Below the pieces are notes generated by a model. That model did not search any database. It saw nothing but the letters and a program-made list of their open reading frames with translations, and had not been told where the DNA came from. DNA of 64,000 bases from Pseudonocardia sp. HH130630-07 (GTDB lineage Bacteria; Actinomycetota; Actinomycetes; Mycobacteriales; Pseudonocardiaceae): the NCBI RefSeq assembly GCF_001698125.1, contig NZ_CP013854.1, positions 4,340,001 through 4,404,000 on the forward strand, written 5' to 3'. The stretch's first letter is position 1. Each line of letters opens with the position of its first letter. A program made the translations under genes and the position numbers. Positions 10,459 to 19,574 of this stretch are shown one piece after another.

Positions 10459-11939
10459 TGGCCCGCTCCTCGCTGCTGGTAGCTCTCACCGACGGTCTGG
10501 GCGTACTGCTGGGCCTCTTCCAGCGCCTCGTCGACGGTCTGCTGCCCGGCGATCGCCGCCGAGATCTGCTGGCTGACCCGCGTCCCGAGGTCCTGGAACT
10601 CCGGGATCCCGACGAACTGCAGGCCGGTGTAGGGGACCGGGTCCCGGGTGGGACGGTCCTGGTTGGCCGCGTTGATCGCGGCCTGCGTCTGCGGGCCGTA
10701 GGCCTGCGACGCCGCGGCGTACTCCGGGATGTCGTAGGTCGACTGCCGGGCACCGGGCGGCACCGATGTCCAGCCGAGGTCCTCGCCCACCATCTTCTGG
10801 TAGGGCTTGGAGGTCATCCAGGACAGGAACTTCCAGGTCGCGTCGACCTGCTCCGGCCCCTTCTCGGCGGTCGTCTTCGGGATCGCGAGCGCCCACGAGT
10901 AGAGCCAGCCCGAGGACAGCCCGTCGACGCCGGTCGGGGCCGGCGCGTAGCCGACGTTCCCGACGACGTTGGACTCGTCCGGGTTCTCCAGCAGGCCGGC
11001 GGCGACGGTGGCGTCGAACCACATCGCGGTGTTGCCCTGGCTGAACTGGTTGCCGCACTCGGAGAAGCCCGAGCCGGCGGCACCGGCCTGGCCGTTCGCG
11101 CGGACCGTGTCGACGTAGAAGTTGACCGCCCGCTTGAACTCCGGGGAGGTCAGCTGGGCGTTCCAGTTCTCGTCGAACCAGCGGCCGCCGAAGGAGTTGA
11201 CCATCGCGTCCACCGGGGCCATGACCTCGCCCCAGCCGGGCTTGCCGCGCAGGCAGATCCCGCCCTGACCCGACGACCGGTCGGTGAGCCGCTCGGCGAA
11301 GCCGCGGACCTGGTCCCAGGTCGGGTTCGCCGGCATGGTCAGCCCGGCCTGGGCGAACAGGTCCTTGCGGTACATCAGGAACGCCGACTCGCCGTAGAAC
11401 GGCACGGAGTACATGTTCCCGTCCGGCCCCGACAGCGCGTTGCGGATGCTGGGGGTGAAGTCGTCCTGGTCGTAGCCCGGGGTCCCGGCCATCAGCGGGT
11501 CGAGATCGACCAGCCAGCCGTTCTTCGCCCACTGCGGGGTCTCGTAGTTGGAGATCATCACCGCGTCGAACTCGTCACCACCGGTGGCGACCGAGGCGGT
11601 GATCTTCGCGCGGGCCTCGTTCTCCGAGAGGGAGACGAACCGGAGCTTGATGCCCGGGTTCTCCGCCTCGAAGCGCGGGCTCAGCTCGATCGCGTCCTCC
11701 ATCTGCGGGTTGGACACGATGGCGATGGTCACGATCCGTGCCCCGGCGGGGAGGCCGAGCGTTCCGGCCCCGGCACAGCCGGAGAGCACGAGTGCGACGA
11801 CGGCGAGTACCGCGGTGAGGACGATCGGACGTCGCCGGCGTGCACCCGGGCGCCCCGATCGTTCCGTCGCGGTACGCGCCGGCGGCCGCGGCGCGGCGGT
11901 CGACCCGCCGGGTCCCGATCGGTGCAGCCGTCTGTTCAC
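10455..11939 (-). CDS. Extracellular sugar-binding lipoprotein of ABC importer
   Basis: This 494-residue family-1 solute-binding protein delivers the sugar to the permease pair. From the GTG start it has a long basic N-terminus rich in Arg/Pro, then the hydrophobic stretch IVLTAVLAVVALVLSGC ending in the lipobox LSGC, so it is probably a membrane-anchored lipoprotein. The mature part has the usual family traits, e.g. ENPGIKLRFVSLSEN and the Trp-rich C-terminal lobe. The start was chosen because GAGGGGC lies just upstream; an in-frame start much further upstream would run through the lacI gene. The substrate cannot be told from sequence; many LacI-controlled CUT1 systems take oligosaccharides or polyols. 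Confidence 0.88.
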   Translation of the reverse strand: MNRRLHRSGPGGSTAAPRPPARTATERSGRPGARRRRPIVLTAVLAVVALVLSGCAGAGTLGLPAGARIVTIAIVSNPQMEDAIELSPRFEAENPGIKLRFVSLSENEARAKITASVATGGDEFDAVMISNYETPQWAKNGWLVDLDPLMAGTPGYDQDDFTPSIRNALSGPDGNMYSVPFYGESAFLMYRKDLFAQAGLTMPANPTWDQVRGFAERLTDRSSGQGGICLRGKPGWGEVMAPVDAMVNSFGGRWFDENWNAQLTSPEFKRAVNFYVDTVRANGQAGAAGSGFSECGNQFSQGNTAMWFDATVAAGLLENPDESNVVGNVGYAPAPTGVDGLSSGWLYSWALAIPKTTAEKGPEQVDATWKFLSWMTSKPYQKMVGEDLGWTSVPPGARQSTYDIPEYAAASQAYGPQTQAAINAANQDRPTRDPVPYTGLQFVGIPEFQDLGTRVSQQISAAIAGQQTVDEALEEAQQYAQTVGESYQQRGAGQ

Positions 11940-12026
11940 GAGCGCCCCTCGTCGTTGAGAATCATGCCGGCCCGGAGTGTGATCCAGCGCACCCTCGTCC
12001 GGCGGTCGGTCGTACGATATTAGCCA

Positions 12027-12052
12027 CGCAACCGCTTGCGCAACCGCTTGCG
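12027..12052. promoter_or_regulatory. Two tandem LacI-family operators
   Basis: Two identical 14-bp palindromes CGCAACCGCTTGCG lie at 12027-12040 and 12039-12052, overlapping by two bases. The core GCAAnCGnTTGC is the classical LacI/PurR-family operator shape. They sit in the 159-bp gap between the divergent sugar-binding-protein and lacI genes. The regulator downstream has a LacI-type helix-turn-helix, so both autoregulation and control of the importer are expected. Confidence 0.8.
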
Positions 12053-12098
12053 TGTAAGCTGTGCTCGTTCCGTGACAAGGAGGTGCGCGATCGCGACC

Positions 12099-13076
12099 AT
12101 GGCCGAGGTCGCCCGGCTCGCCGGGGTGTCCACCGCGACCGTCTCCCACGTCCTGAACGGGACCCGCAAGGTGCGCGAGCACACCCGCCGCCAGGTGCTC
12201 GCCGCGATGGCCGAGGTCGACTACGCGCCGAACGCCGCAGCCCGGTCGCTGGCCACGGCCCGCACCCGCACGGTCGGGCTCGCCCTGTCCGCGATCTCCA
12301 ACCCGTACCTGGGCGAGCTGCTGCGAGGCGTGGAGGACGAGGCGGCCGCGGCCGACTACACCCTGGTCCTCACCGACCCGCACGACGATCCCGGCACCGA
12401 GGCGACCGCGGTCACCCGGCTGCGGAGCCGGGTCGACGGGCTGCTGCTCGCCGCGTCCGCCGACTCCGCAGCCACCCTCGACGCGCTGACCGGGCAGGGC
12501 GTGCCGACGGTGCTCGTCGACCGGATGGTCGGCAGCGGCTACGACGAGGTCGGCGCGGAGAACGTCGAGCCGGTGGCCGGGCTCGTCACCCACCTCGCCG
12601 AGGCCGGACACACCCGGATCGGGTTCGTCGCGGGCCAGCCCGGCCTGGCGACCACCGTCGAGCGTCTGGAGGGCTACCGGACCGGGCTGCGGCGGGCCGG
12701 CCTGGACTGGTCGCTGGTCGTCGACGGCCGGTCCGAGGCGGAACCGGCCCGGCACGCCGTGCGGACCCTGCTGGGCGGCGCCGACCGTCCCGACGCCCTG
12801 ATCACCGGTAACAACGCGATGACCATCGGTGCGGTGCAGGCGGCGCACGACGTCGGCCTCGACGTCCCCGGCGGTGTCGCGCTGGCGGCGTTCGACGACT
12901 TCCCGTGGGCCGACGCGTTCAGCCCGCGCCTGACCGTGGTCGCCCAGCCGTTCGCCGAGATCGGCCGGGAAGCGGTCCGGCTGCTGCTGCGGCGGATGGC
13001 CGAGCCCGACGCGGCGCCGCGCTCGGTACGGCTGCCGACGACGTTCGTGCACCGGGACTCCTGCGGCTGCCGGTGA
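12099..13076 (+). CDS. LacI-family transcriptional repressor
   Basis: The 325-residue regulator starts MAEVARLAGVSTATVSHVLN, the canonical LacI headpiece, followed by the hinge NAAARSLATARTRTVGLAL and a periplasmic-binding-protein-like ligand domain ending in an SFxH-like FVHRDSCGC. I chose the ATG at 12099 because the longer frame would begin inside the tandem operators. AAGGAGG lies 15 nt before this ATG, rather far, so a non-standard start a few codons upstream is possible. It is divergent from, and presumably represses, the sugar ABC operon. Confidence 0.9.
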   Translation: MAEVARLAGVSTATVSHVLNGTRKVREHTRRQVLAAMAEVDYAPNAAARSLATARTRTVGLALSAISNPYLGELLRGVEDEAAAADYTLVLTDPHDDPGTEATAVTRLRSRVDGLLLAASADSAATLDALTGQGVPTVLVDRMVGSGYDEVGAENVEPVAGLVTHLAEAGHTRIGFVAGQPGLATTVERLEGYRTGLRRAGLDWSLVVDGRSEAEPARHAVRTLLGGADRPDALITGNNAMTIGAVQAAHDVGLDVPGGVALAAFDDFPWADAFSPRLTVVAQPFAEIGREAVRLLLRRMAEPDAAPRSVRLPTTFVHRDSCGCR

Positions 13077-13136
13077 TCGCGGGGAGTGGAACGGAACCGA
13101 CTGCGGACGTCCGTCCCGCTCCACAGATCGTGATCG

Positions 13137-14207
13137 TCAGCCGCGGCCCGCGAGCACCTCGCCCAGGTCGAAGCTCACCGGGCGTTCCAGCTGGGCGTAG
13201 GTGCACGACTCGGGGGTGCGGTCCGGGCGCCAGCGCACGAACTGGGTGGTGTGCCGGAACCGGGCGCCCTCCATGTAGTCGTAGCGCACCTCCACGACCC
13301 GCTCCGGGCGCAGCGGGACGAACGACAGGTCCTTGCCGGCGTTCCAGCGGCTGGTCTCGGACTTGCGCGGGGTGCGCTCGCCCTCGAGCTGCTTCGCCCA
13401 GGCCCACGGGTGGTCGTCGAAGTCGGTGACCAGCGGGGCCAGCTCCGTCATGAGCTCGCGACGGCGCGCCATCGGGAACGCCCCGACCACGCCGACCGAG
13501 ACCAGCACCCCGCGCTCGTCGTGCAGGCCGAGCAGCAGCGAGCCGACGGCATCCGGCCCGGACTTGTGCACCCGGTAGCCGGCGAGCACGCAGTCCGCGG
13601 TGCGCTCGTGCTTGATCTTGGTCAGGACGCGCTTGTCCGGCTGGTAGGTCCCGGCCGGGTCCTTCGCGATGAGGCCGTCCAGGCCGGCGCCCTCGAACCG
13701 CTCGAACCACCGGCGGGCCACCGCCGGGTCGCCGGTGATCGGGGTGACGTGCACCGGGTCGCCCGCGTCGGCGAGCGCGGACTCCAGCAGCTCCCGGCGC
13801 TGCGCGAACGGGCGCGCGGTCAGGTCGTCGTCGTCGAGGGCGAGCAGGTCGAACGCCACGAACGAGGCCGGGGTCTCGGTCGACAGCAGCGTCACCCGGC
13901 TGGCGGCGGGATGGATCCGCTGCTGCAGCGCCTCGAAGTCGAGCCGGTTCTGCGCCCGGTCCGCGACGACGATCTCGCCGTCGACGACCGACCGCTCCGG
14001 AAGGTGGGCGCGGACCGCCTCGACGACCTCGGGGAAGTAGCGGGTCATCGGCCGCTCGTTGCGGGAGCCGATCTCGACCTCGTCGCCGTCGCGGAACACG
14101 ATCGCCCGGAAGCCGTCCCACTTGGGTTCGTAGAGCCGGTCGTCGGGGATCGCGGGTGCCGGCTTGGCCAGCATCGGTTTCACCGGGGGCATCACGGGCA
14201 GGTCCAC
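13137..14207 (-). CDS. ligC: ATP-dependent DNA ligase (LigC type)
   Basis: This 356-residue stand-alone ATP-dependent DNA ligase has motif I EPKWDGFRA with the adenylated Lys at residue 29. Also seen are SRNERPMTRYFPE (motif Ia region), VVDGEIV (motif III), the motif IV-like GLDGLIAKD and the motif V-like LTKIKHER. The C-terminal OB domain ends FDLGEVLAG. The start GTG gives MDLPVMPPVKPMLAK, as in mycobacterial LigC. In mycobacteria LigC acts with Prim-PolC in base-excision/gap repair, not in the main Ku-LigD end joining; a LigD-polymerase-like gene lies 0.7 kb away here, supporting the same role. Confidence 0.9.
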   Translation of the reverse strand: MDLPVMPPVKPMLAKPAPAIPDDRLYEPKWDGFRAIVFRDGDEVEIGSRNERPMTRYFPEVVEAVRAHLPERSVVDGEIVVADRAQNRLDFEALQQRIHPAASRVTLLSTETPASFVAFDLLALDDDDLTARPFAQRRELLESALADAGDPVHVTPITGDPAVARRWFERFEGAGLDGLIAKDPAGTYQPDKRVLTKIKHERTADCVLAGYRVHKSGPDAVGSLLLGLHDERGVLVSVGVVGAFPMARRRELMTELAPLVTDFDDHPWAWAKQLEGERTPRKSETSRWNAGKDLSFVPLRPERVVEVRYDYMEGARFRHTTQFVRWRPDRTPESCTYAQLERPVSFDLGEVLAGRG

Positions 14208-14318
14208 GGCGGTCAGTCTCCTCCCGGCGGGCCCGCGCGGCGCGGCAGCTCGCCCGGTCGGTGGACCGGCGCCGGACCGGGAACTCATCGGCCGGGGCCG
14301 GCCTGCTTGACTCGGGGC

Positions 14319-14885
14319 ATGGCCCGCCTGCCCGGTCCGGCGGAGCTCGATGCCGCCCGGGACCGCACGATCCCCGACGTCCTGCCCGCCGACGGCGACC
14401 CGCCGCTGCGGGTGCTGTTCTGCGGGATCAACCCGGGCCTGGTCTCGGCGGCGACCGGGCACCACTTCGCGCGCCCCGGCAACCGGTTCTGGCCGGTGCT
14501 GCACGACTCCGGTCTCGTCGGCCGGCTGCTGCGCCCGGACGAGCAGGGCGAGCTGCGCGCGCAGGGCCTCGGCATCACGAACATGGCGCCCCGCGCGACG
14601 GCGCGCGCCGACGAGCTGACCGACGACGAGATCGTCCGTGGCGGCGAGCGGTTGCGGGCCCTGGTGGCCCGGCTGCGGCCGTACTGGCTGGCGGTGGTGG
14701 GGATCGGCGCCTACCGGACGGCGTTCGCGCGCCGGGACGCCGTGGTCGGGGAGCAGCCGGAGCGGCTCGGCACGACCGGGGTGTGGGTGCTGCCGAATCC
14801 CTCGGGGCTGAACGCGCACTGGTCCCGGGAGGCGATGGCCGCGGAGTTCGCGCGGCTCCGGGCGCGCTGCGCCGATCCGGCCTGA
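14319..14885 (+). CDS. mug: G/U (G/T) mismatch-specific DNA glycosylase
   Basis: Mug excises uracil or thymine opposite G, and ethenocytosine. The 188-residue protein has the catalytic motif GINPG (Asn38), the HHFARPGNRFWPVL block, and the lesion-wedge motif NPSGLNAH in the C-terminal third. It starts at an ATG after CTCGGGGC. It is encoded between and opposite to ligC and the primase-polymerase gene, so three DNA-repair genes cluster here. The ligC start is 111 bp away, so the two are divergently transcribed. Confidence 0.92.
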   Translation: MARLPGPAELDAARDRTIPDVLPADGDPPLRVLFCGINPGLVSAATGHHFARPGNRFWPVLHDSGLVGRLLRPDEQGELRAQGLGITNMAPRATARADELTDDEIVRGGERLRALVARLRPYWLAVVGIGAYRTAFARRDAVVGEQPERLGTTGVWVLPNPSGLNAHWSREAMAAEFARLRARCADPA

Positions 14886-14930
14886 GACCGTCCCCGGTCG
14901 TCCGGGGGCCGTCGCGGGTGACCGGACGGC

Positions 14931-15902
14931 TCAGGCGCGGTCGAGGTCGGGCAGGTCCGGCGGGGGAGCGCCGTCCCGGGCGTCCCGGTCGGCCCACTCC
15001 AGCAGCGGCCGGGGGTCGAACACCGCCTCGTCGATCCCGGCGTGCAGGTCGCCCAGCTCGGCGAACCGCGCCGGGACGGTCGCGATGGTGAAGTCGGCGG
15101 GCGTGCAGTCGTCGATCTCGTCCCAGCGCACCGGGGCCGAGACCCGCGCGTCCGGCGTGCCGCGGACCGAGTAGGCGCAGGCGATGGTGTGGTCGCGGGC
15201 GTTCTGGTTGTAGTCGACGAAGATCTTCGCCGGGTCCCGGTCCTTGCGCCACCAGTTCAGGTCGACCCGGTCGCAGCGGCGGCCGACCTCGCGGGCGAAG
15301 GCGTGCGCGGCACGGCGCACGTCGGCGAACCCGTGCTCCGGGGGGATCCGCACGTAGACGTGCAGCCCGGACCCGCCGGAGGTCTTCGGGAAGCCGGTCG
15401 CACCGAGCTCGTCGAGCACCTCGTGCACGACCCCGGCGACCCGGCGGACGTCCGGCCACGACGCGTCGGGCATCGGATCGAGATCGATCCGCCACTCGTC
15501 GGGGGACTCGACGTCGGCGGCGCGGGAGTTCCAGGGGTGGAACTCGACGGTGGACATCTGCACCGCCCAGACGACGTCGGCGACGTGCCCGACGCACAGC
15601 TCGTCGGCGGTGCGGCCCCAGCGCGGGAAGTGCACGCGCACCGTGCGGACCCAGTCCGGCGCCCCGCGCGGCAGGCGCTTCTGGTGCACCTTCTCGCCGG
15701 TCACGCCGGTGGGGAAGCGGTGCAGCATGCACGGCCGGTCGCGCAGTGCCCGCACGACGCCGTCGCCGACCGCGGTGTAGTACGCGGCCAGGTCCCGCTT
15801 GGTCTCCCCGCGCTCCGGGAAGTACACCCGGTCCGGGCTGGACAGCCGGACCACGCGGTCGCCGATCGTCAGCTCGACCGGCTCGCCCGCGCTCCCGGCC
15901 AC
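14931..15902 (-). CDS. LigD-like primase-polymerase (Prim-PolC type)
   Basis: This archaeo-eukaryotic-primase-type polymerase is homologous to the LigD PolDom. The 323-residue protein has the metal-binding D-x-D as RIDLDPMP (Asp140, Asp142), the nucleotide-binding KTSGGSGLHVYVRI block (about 173-186), and the conserved SAPVRWDEI near the C-terminus. It has no nuclease or ligase domain, so it is the stand-alone form that partners LigC. It can fill short gaps with a preference for ribonucleotides (family knowledge). It is convergent with mug, 45 bp apart. Confidence 0.88.
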   Translation of the reverse strand: MAGSAGEPVELTIGDRVVRLSSPDRVYFPERGETKRDLAAYYTAVGDGVVRALRDRPCMLHRFPTGVTGEKVHQKRLPRGAPDWVRTVRVHFPRWGRTADELCVGHVADVVWAVQMSTVEFHPWNSRAADVESPDEWRIDLDPMPDASWPDVRRVAGVVHEVLDELGATGFPKTSGGSGLHVYVRIPPEHGFADVRRAAHAFAREVGRRCDRVDLNWWRKDRDPAKIFVDYNQNARDHTIACAYSVRGTPDARVSAPVRWDEIDDCTPADFTIATVPARFAELGDLHAGIDEAVFDPRPLLEWADRDARDGAPPPDLPDLDRA

Positions 15903-15918
15903 GGTGGGACCGCCCGGC

Positions 15919-16179
15919 TCAGCGGCGCCAGCTGCGGCGCTTGTAGATCGGGTAGGCCACGGCCCCGACCAGGCAGACGGCCGCCGGGAAGGCCATGTAG
16001 AAGAACTCGGTCCAGCTGAGCGGGTGCCCGATCATGAACAGCAGCAGCACGACGCCGGTGACGGCCGCGGCGATCGGCAGGCCCTTGGAGAAGTTCTGGT
16101 GCCAGCCCCAGTCGACCGAGGGCTCGGCGTCCGGGTCGACGCCGGACCGGACCGCGACCTCGCGTGCGTTGCTCGCCAC
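15919..16179 (-). CDS. DUF2631 small membrane protein
   Basis: The 86-residue protein is preceded by an excellent ribosome binding site (GGAGGAAGCAC then GTG). Its N-terminal half is soluble and acidic (GVDPDAEPSVDWGWHQNFSKG). Two membrane segments follow (LPIAAAVTGVVLLLFMIG and EFFYMAFPAAVCLVGAVAY), ending in a basic tail KRRSWRR. A DUF2631 gene divergent from dxr is a conserved actinobacterial arrangement. Function unknown. Confidence 0.8.
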   Translation of the reverse strand: MASNAREVAVRSGVDPDAEPSVDWGWHQNFSKGLPIAAAVTGVVLLLFMIGHPLSWTEFFYMAFPAAVCLVGAVAYPIYKRRSWRR

Positions 16180-16276
16180 GTGCTTCCTCCACTGGGCCTT
16201 ACCGTGCTTGTCCGTGGCCGACGGGCGACCGGGCCCATCGTCGCACAGCACGGCCACGCGAGGATGATGGGCGGCG

Positions 16277-17422
16277 ATGAAGTCACTCGTCGTGGTGGGC
16301 AGCACCGGGTCGATCGGTACGCAGGCCCTCGATGTGGTCGGGAGCGCCGGGGGGTTCGACGTCGTCGGGCTGGCCGCGGGCGGGTCGGACGTGGGCCTGC
16401 TCGTCGCGCAGGCCAGGGCACACGGGGTCACCCGGATCGCGGTGGCGGCGCCGGAGGCGGCCGCCCGGGTGCGGGCCGAGCTGCCGGGCGCCGAGGTGCT
16501 CGACGGCCCGGACGCGGCGGCCGCGCTGGTCACCGCGTGCGCCGCGGACATCGTGCTCAACGGGGTGACCGGTTCGCGCGGCCTCGGTCCCACCCTCGCC
16601 GCGCTGGCGGCGGGCTCGCGGCTCGCGCTCGCGAACAAGGAGTCGCTGGTCGCCGGGGGTCCGCTGGTCCTCGGGGCGGCGGCACCCGGGCAGATCGTGC
16701 CGGTCGACTCCGAGCACTCCGCACTCGCGCAGTGCCTGCGCGGCGGCCGGGAGGCCGAGGTGGACCGGCTCGTGCTCACCGCGTCCGGAGGGCCGTTCCG
16801 CGGCCGGAGCCGGGCCGATCTGGGCGGGGTGACCGTCGAGCAGGCGCTGGCGCACCCCACCTGGGCGATGGGCCCGGTCGTGACGATCAACTCCTCGACC
16901 CTTGTCAACAAGGGCCTGGAGCTGATCGAGGCGCACCTGCTGTTCGGGACGCCGTACGACCGGATCGACGTCGCCGTGCACCCGCAGTCGATCGTCCACT
17001 CGATGGTCACCTTCACCGACGGCTCGACGATCGCCCAGGCGTCCCCGCCGGACATGCGACTGCCGATCGCGCTCGCGCTGGGCTGGCCGGACCGGATCGC
17101 CGGCGCCGCGCCGGCGTGCCGCTGGGACACCGCGCAGAGCTGGACCTTCGAACCCCTCGACGACGACGCGTTCCCCGGCGTCCGCCTCGCCCGCGCGGCC
17201 GGTCTCGCCGGTGGGTGCGTGCCCGCCGTGTTCAACGCGGCCAACGAGGAGCTGGTGGAGGCGTTCGTCGGCGGCCGGATCGGCTATCCGGACATCACCG
17301 ACCTGCTCGCCGAGGTGCTGGAGGCGGCCGAGGGCTGGACCGGCGACCCGGCTACCGTGGCGGACGTGCTGGCGGCGGAGGACTGGGCCCGTGCCCACGC
17401 GAGGGAGAAGGCGGCGTCGTGA
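16277..17422 (+). CDS. dxr: 1-deoxy-D-xylulose 5-phosphate reductoisomerase
   Basis: Dxr makes 2-C-methyl-D-erythritol 4-phosphate from DXP, the committed step of the non-mevalonate isoprenoid pathway. The 381-residue protein has the NADPH-binding [14 protein letters not shown] at the N-terminus, the [12 protein letters not shown] motif, PVDSEHSA with the metal-binding Asp/Glu, and the [13 protein letters not shown] segment. The stop overlaps the GTG start of rip (GTGA), and ispG of the same pathway follows 2.1 kb later. Confidence 0.97.
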   Translation: MKSLVVVGSTGSIGTQALDVVGSAGGFDVVGLAAGGSDVGLLVAQARAHGVTRIAVAAPEAAARVRAELPGAEVLDGPDAAAALVTACAADIVLNGVTGSRGLGPTLAALAAGSRLALANKESLVAGGPLVLGAAAPGQIVPVDSEHSALAQCLRGGREAEVDRLVLTASGGPFRGRSRADLGGVTVEQALAHPTWAMGPVVTINSSTLVNKGLELIEAHLLFGTPYDRIDVAVHPQSIVHSMVTFTDGSTIAQASPPDMRLPIALALGWPDRIAGAAPACRWDTAQSWTFEPLDDDAFPGVRLARAAGLAGGCVPAVFNAANEELVEAFVGGRIGYPDITDLLAEVLEAAEGWTGDPATVADVLAAEDWARAHAREKAAS

Positions 17423-18738
17423 CCGTGCTCTGGACGATCGTCGGGATCGTCATCTTCTTCTTCGGGCTGCTGCTGTCGATCGCCTGGCACGAGCTGGGCC
17501 ACTTCACGACGGCGCGCTGGTTCGGGATCAAGGTCCCCGAGTTCATGGTCGGCTTCGGCCGGACCGTGTGGTCGGTCAAGCGCGGCGAGACCGAGTACGG
17601 GATCAAGGCGATCCCGCTGGGCGGCTACGTCCGCATGATCGGGATGCTGCCGCCGGCCAAGGGCGGCACGCTGGGGCGCAGCCGCCGGACCGGCCCGTTC
17701 CAGGGGCTGATGGACGACGCCAGGGCGCAGTCGCAGATGGACGTGCGGCCGGAGGACGCGGACCGGCAGTTCTGGACGCGGTCGCCGTGGAAGCGGATCG
17801 TCGTCATGTTCGCCGGGCCGTTCATGAACCTGATCCTGGCCGTGGTGCTGTTCTTCGTGACGCTGATGGGCGTCGGGGTGCTCGCACCGACCACGCAGAT
17901 CGCGTCGCTCGAGGAGTGCGTGCTCCCGGCGACGGCGGTGCAGAACGGCGTGCCCGAGCAGTGCCCGGCGGGTGCCCCCCTGGCCCCGGCGCTGGCCGCG
18001 GGGGTGCAGCCCGACGACCGGATCGTCTCGGTGAACGGAGTGCCGTTCGAACCGAACGACGGCGGGGCGCTGCAGGACGCGATCCGGGCGTCGACGGGTC
18101 CGACGCCGGTCGTGGTCGAGCGGGACGGCCAGCAGATCCCGCTCGACGTGAACGTCATCCCGAACACGCTGGTCGACCGCAATTCGCAGGACCCGGACGC
18201 CACCGTCATCGCCGGATACCTCGGGGTGCAGCTCGACACGACGTACCAGCAGCTCAGCGCGGGTGAGACCGTGACCGCCATCGGTAACCGCATCGTCCTG
18301 ACCTTCGACGCGGTCACCCAGATCCCGGCGCGCATCCCGGCGCTGTTCGGCGCGGCGTTCCTCGGCGAGGAGCGTGCGCCCGACAGTCCGATCGGGGTCG
18401 TCGGGGTCTCCCGGATCGGTGGCGAGATCCTGGCTCAGGAGAACGTGCCGTGGCAACAGGACATCGGCCTGTTCCTCACCATGCTCGCCGCGGTGAACCT
18501 GTCGTTGTTCCTGCTCAACCTGCTCCCGATCCCGCCGCTGGACGGTGGTCAGATCGTGCCCGCGATCTGGGAGGCGATCAAGCGGAACACCGCCCGGCTG
18601 CTGGGCCGGCCCGATCCCGGGCCGGTCGACGCGGCCAAGCTCCTACCGGTCGCCTACGTCTTCGTGCTCTTCTTCATCGGCTTCTCGCTGATCGTGGCCA
18701 TCGCCGACATCGTCAATCCGGTCCGGTTGCTCGGGTGA
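17419..18738 (+). CDS. rip: Site-2 protease, M50 family (RIP)
   Basis: This intramembrane zinc metalloprotease cleaves anti-sigma factors and other membrane substrates. The 439-residue protein has the zinc motif HELGH at residues 24-28 inside the first membrane helix. A PDZ domain lies in the middle (around [20 protein letters not shown]), and the second metal-binding motif [14 protein letters not shown] is near residue 367. Four membrane segments fit the S2P topology. It is translationally coupled to dxr by a GTGA overlap and to the next gene by another. The dxr-rip-ispG order is conserved in actinobacteria. Confidence 0.95.
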   Translation: MTVLWTIVGIVIFFFGLLLSIAWHELGHFTTARWFGIKVPEFMVGFGRTVWSVKRGETEYGIKAIPLGGYVRMIGMLPPAKGGTLGRSRRTGPFQGLMDDARAQSQMDVRPEDADRQFWTRSPWKRIVVMFAGPFMNLILAVVLFFVTLMGVGVLAPTTQIASLEECVLPATAVQNGVPEQCPAGAPLAPALAAGVQPDDRIVSVNGVPFEPNDGGALQDAIRASTGPTPVVVERDGQQIPLDVNVIPNTLVDRNSQDPDATVIAGYLGVQLDTTYQQLSAGETVTAIGNRIVLTFDAVTQIPARIPALFGAAFLGEERAPDSPIGVVGVSRIGGEILAQENVPWQQDIGLFLTMLAAVNLSLFLLNLLPIPPLDGGQIVPAIWEAIKRNTARLLGRPDPGPVDAAKLLPVAYVFVLFFIGFSLIVAIADIVNPVRLLG

Positions 18739-19223
18739 GCGCCGTGCCGGCGACCCGCCCGCTCGCGGTCTTCGACATCGACGGGGTCCTCGCCGACGTC
18801 TCGCACCGGCTGCACTACCTCGACGTCCACCGCTGGGAGCGGTTCTTCGCCACCGCCGACGCCGATCCCCTCCTCGACGAGGGCGCCGAGCGGCTGCGCG
18901 CGGCGCAGAAGGAGTTCGACGTCGTCTACCTGACCGGTCGCCCGGAGCGGAACCGGCGGCTCACCGAGCGCTGGCTCGCCGAGCACGACCTGCCGACCGG
19001 GCCGCTGTTCATGCGCTCCGACGACGATCACCGGCCCGCCCGCTACGTCAAGCGCGAGGTCCTGCGCCTGCTCGCCGACGAGCGCGAGATCGCGATGGTG
19101 CTCGACGACGACCCCGCCGTCGTCCGGGTGCTCGCCGAGGACGGCTGGCCGGTGGAGCTGGCGACCTGGCTGCCGCACTCGTCGACGTTGCAGGACGCGC
19201 AGGAGAACCAGGGCCGGACCTGA
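18735..19223 (+). CDS. HAD-superfamily phosphatase, polynucleotide-kinase-3'-phosphatase-like
   Basis: The 162-residue protein has HAD motif I FDIDGVLAD near the N-terminus (DxDG), motif II in VVYLTGRPERNR (Thr), and motif IV in AMVLDDDPAVV (DDD). There is no cap insert of size and no kinase domain. The size and motifs match the small HAD group related to the 3'-phosphatase domain of T4 Pnk. Its GTG overlaps the rip stop (GTGA). The substrate is unknown; a nucleotide or nucleic-acid 3'-phosphate is the best guess. Confidence 0.75.
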   Translation: MSAVPATRPLAVFDIDGVLADVSHRLHYLDVHRWERFFATADADPLLDEGAERLRAAQKEFDVVYLTGRPERNRRLTERWLAEHDLPTGPLFMRSDDDHRPARYVKREVLRLLADEREIAMVLDDDPAVVRVLAEDGWPVELATWLPHSSTLQDAQENQGRT

Positions 19224-19229
19224 CCCTGC

Positions 19230-19484
19230 TCAGGACGGGGGCACGTGCCGGACGCCGAGTTCGGTCAACGCCCAGTCCGGGTGGCCCGGCGGCCGGTGGA
19301 CCAGCCCCAGCCCGCTCAGACGTTCGAGCGCCGCCCGGAGGCCCGTCTCGACCGATCCCGCACGGGACACCAGCTCCGCCTCGGTGTCGGCGTCGAACAT
19401 CCCGGCGAGTTCCTGCTCGGTCTCCGGGCACATCCACAGGCACGAGAGCACCTCGGCCTCGGGTCCGGTCAGCGAGTGCTCCAC
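19230..19484 (-). CDS. Small winged-helix-like protein, function unknown
   Basis: The 84-residue product begins (M)[18 protein letters not shown] from a GTG and is acidic in the middle ([17 protein letters not shown]). It continues [20 protein letters not shown], which reads like the recognition helix and wing of a small winged-helix protein. It is divergent from ispG and convergent with the HAD gene. No named family was recognised; codon use and the purine-rich leader support a real gene. Confidence 0.55.
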   Translation of the reverse strand: MEHSLTGPEAEVLSCLWMCPETEQELAGMFDADTEAELVSRAGSVETGLRAALERLSGLGLVHRPPGHPDWALTELGVRHVPPS

Positions 19485-19574
19485 CGTCGGAGGGTAACGA
19501 CCGTCACTCGCGGTCGGCGTGCGTCGGCTCACCGGGAGCAGCAGCCGATGGATGCCGGTGGGATAGTGGGGGTC

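Noticed and set aside
13077..13136. A terminator hairpin between lacI and ligC
   Set aside because: The GTGGA...TCCAC arms pair only partly and with several mismatches; it was not strong enough to list.
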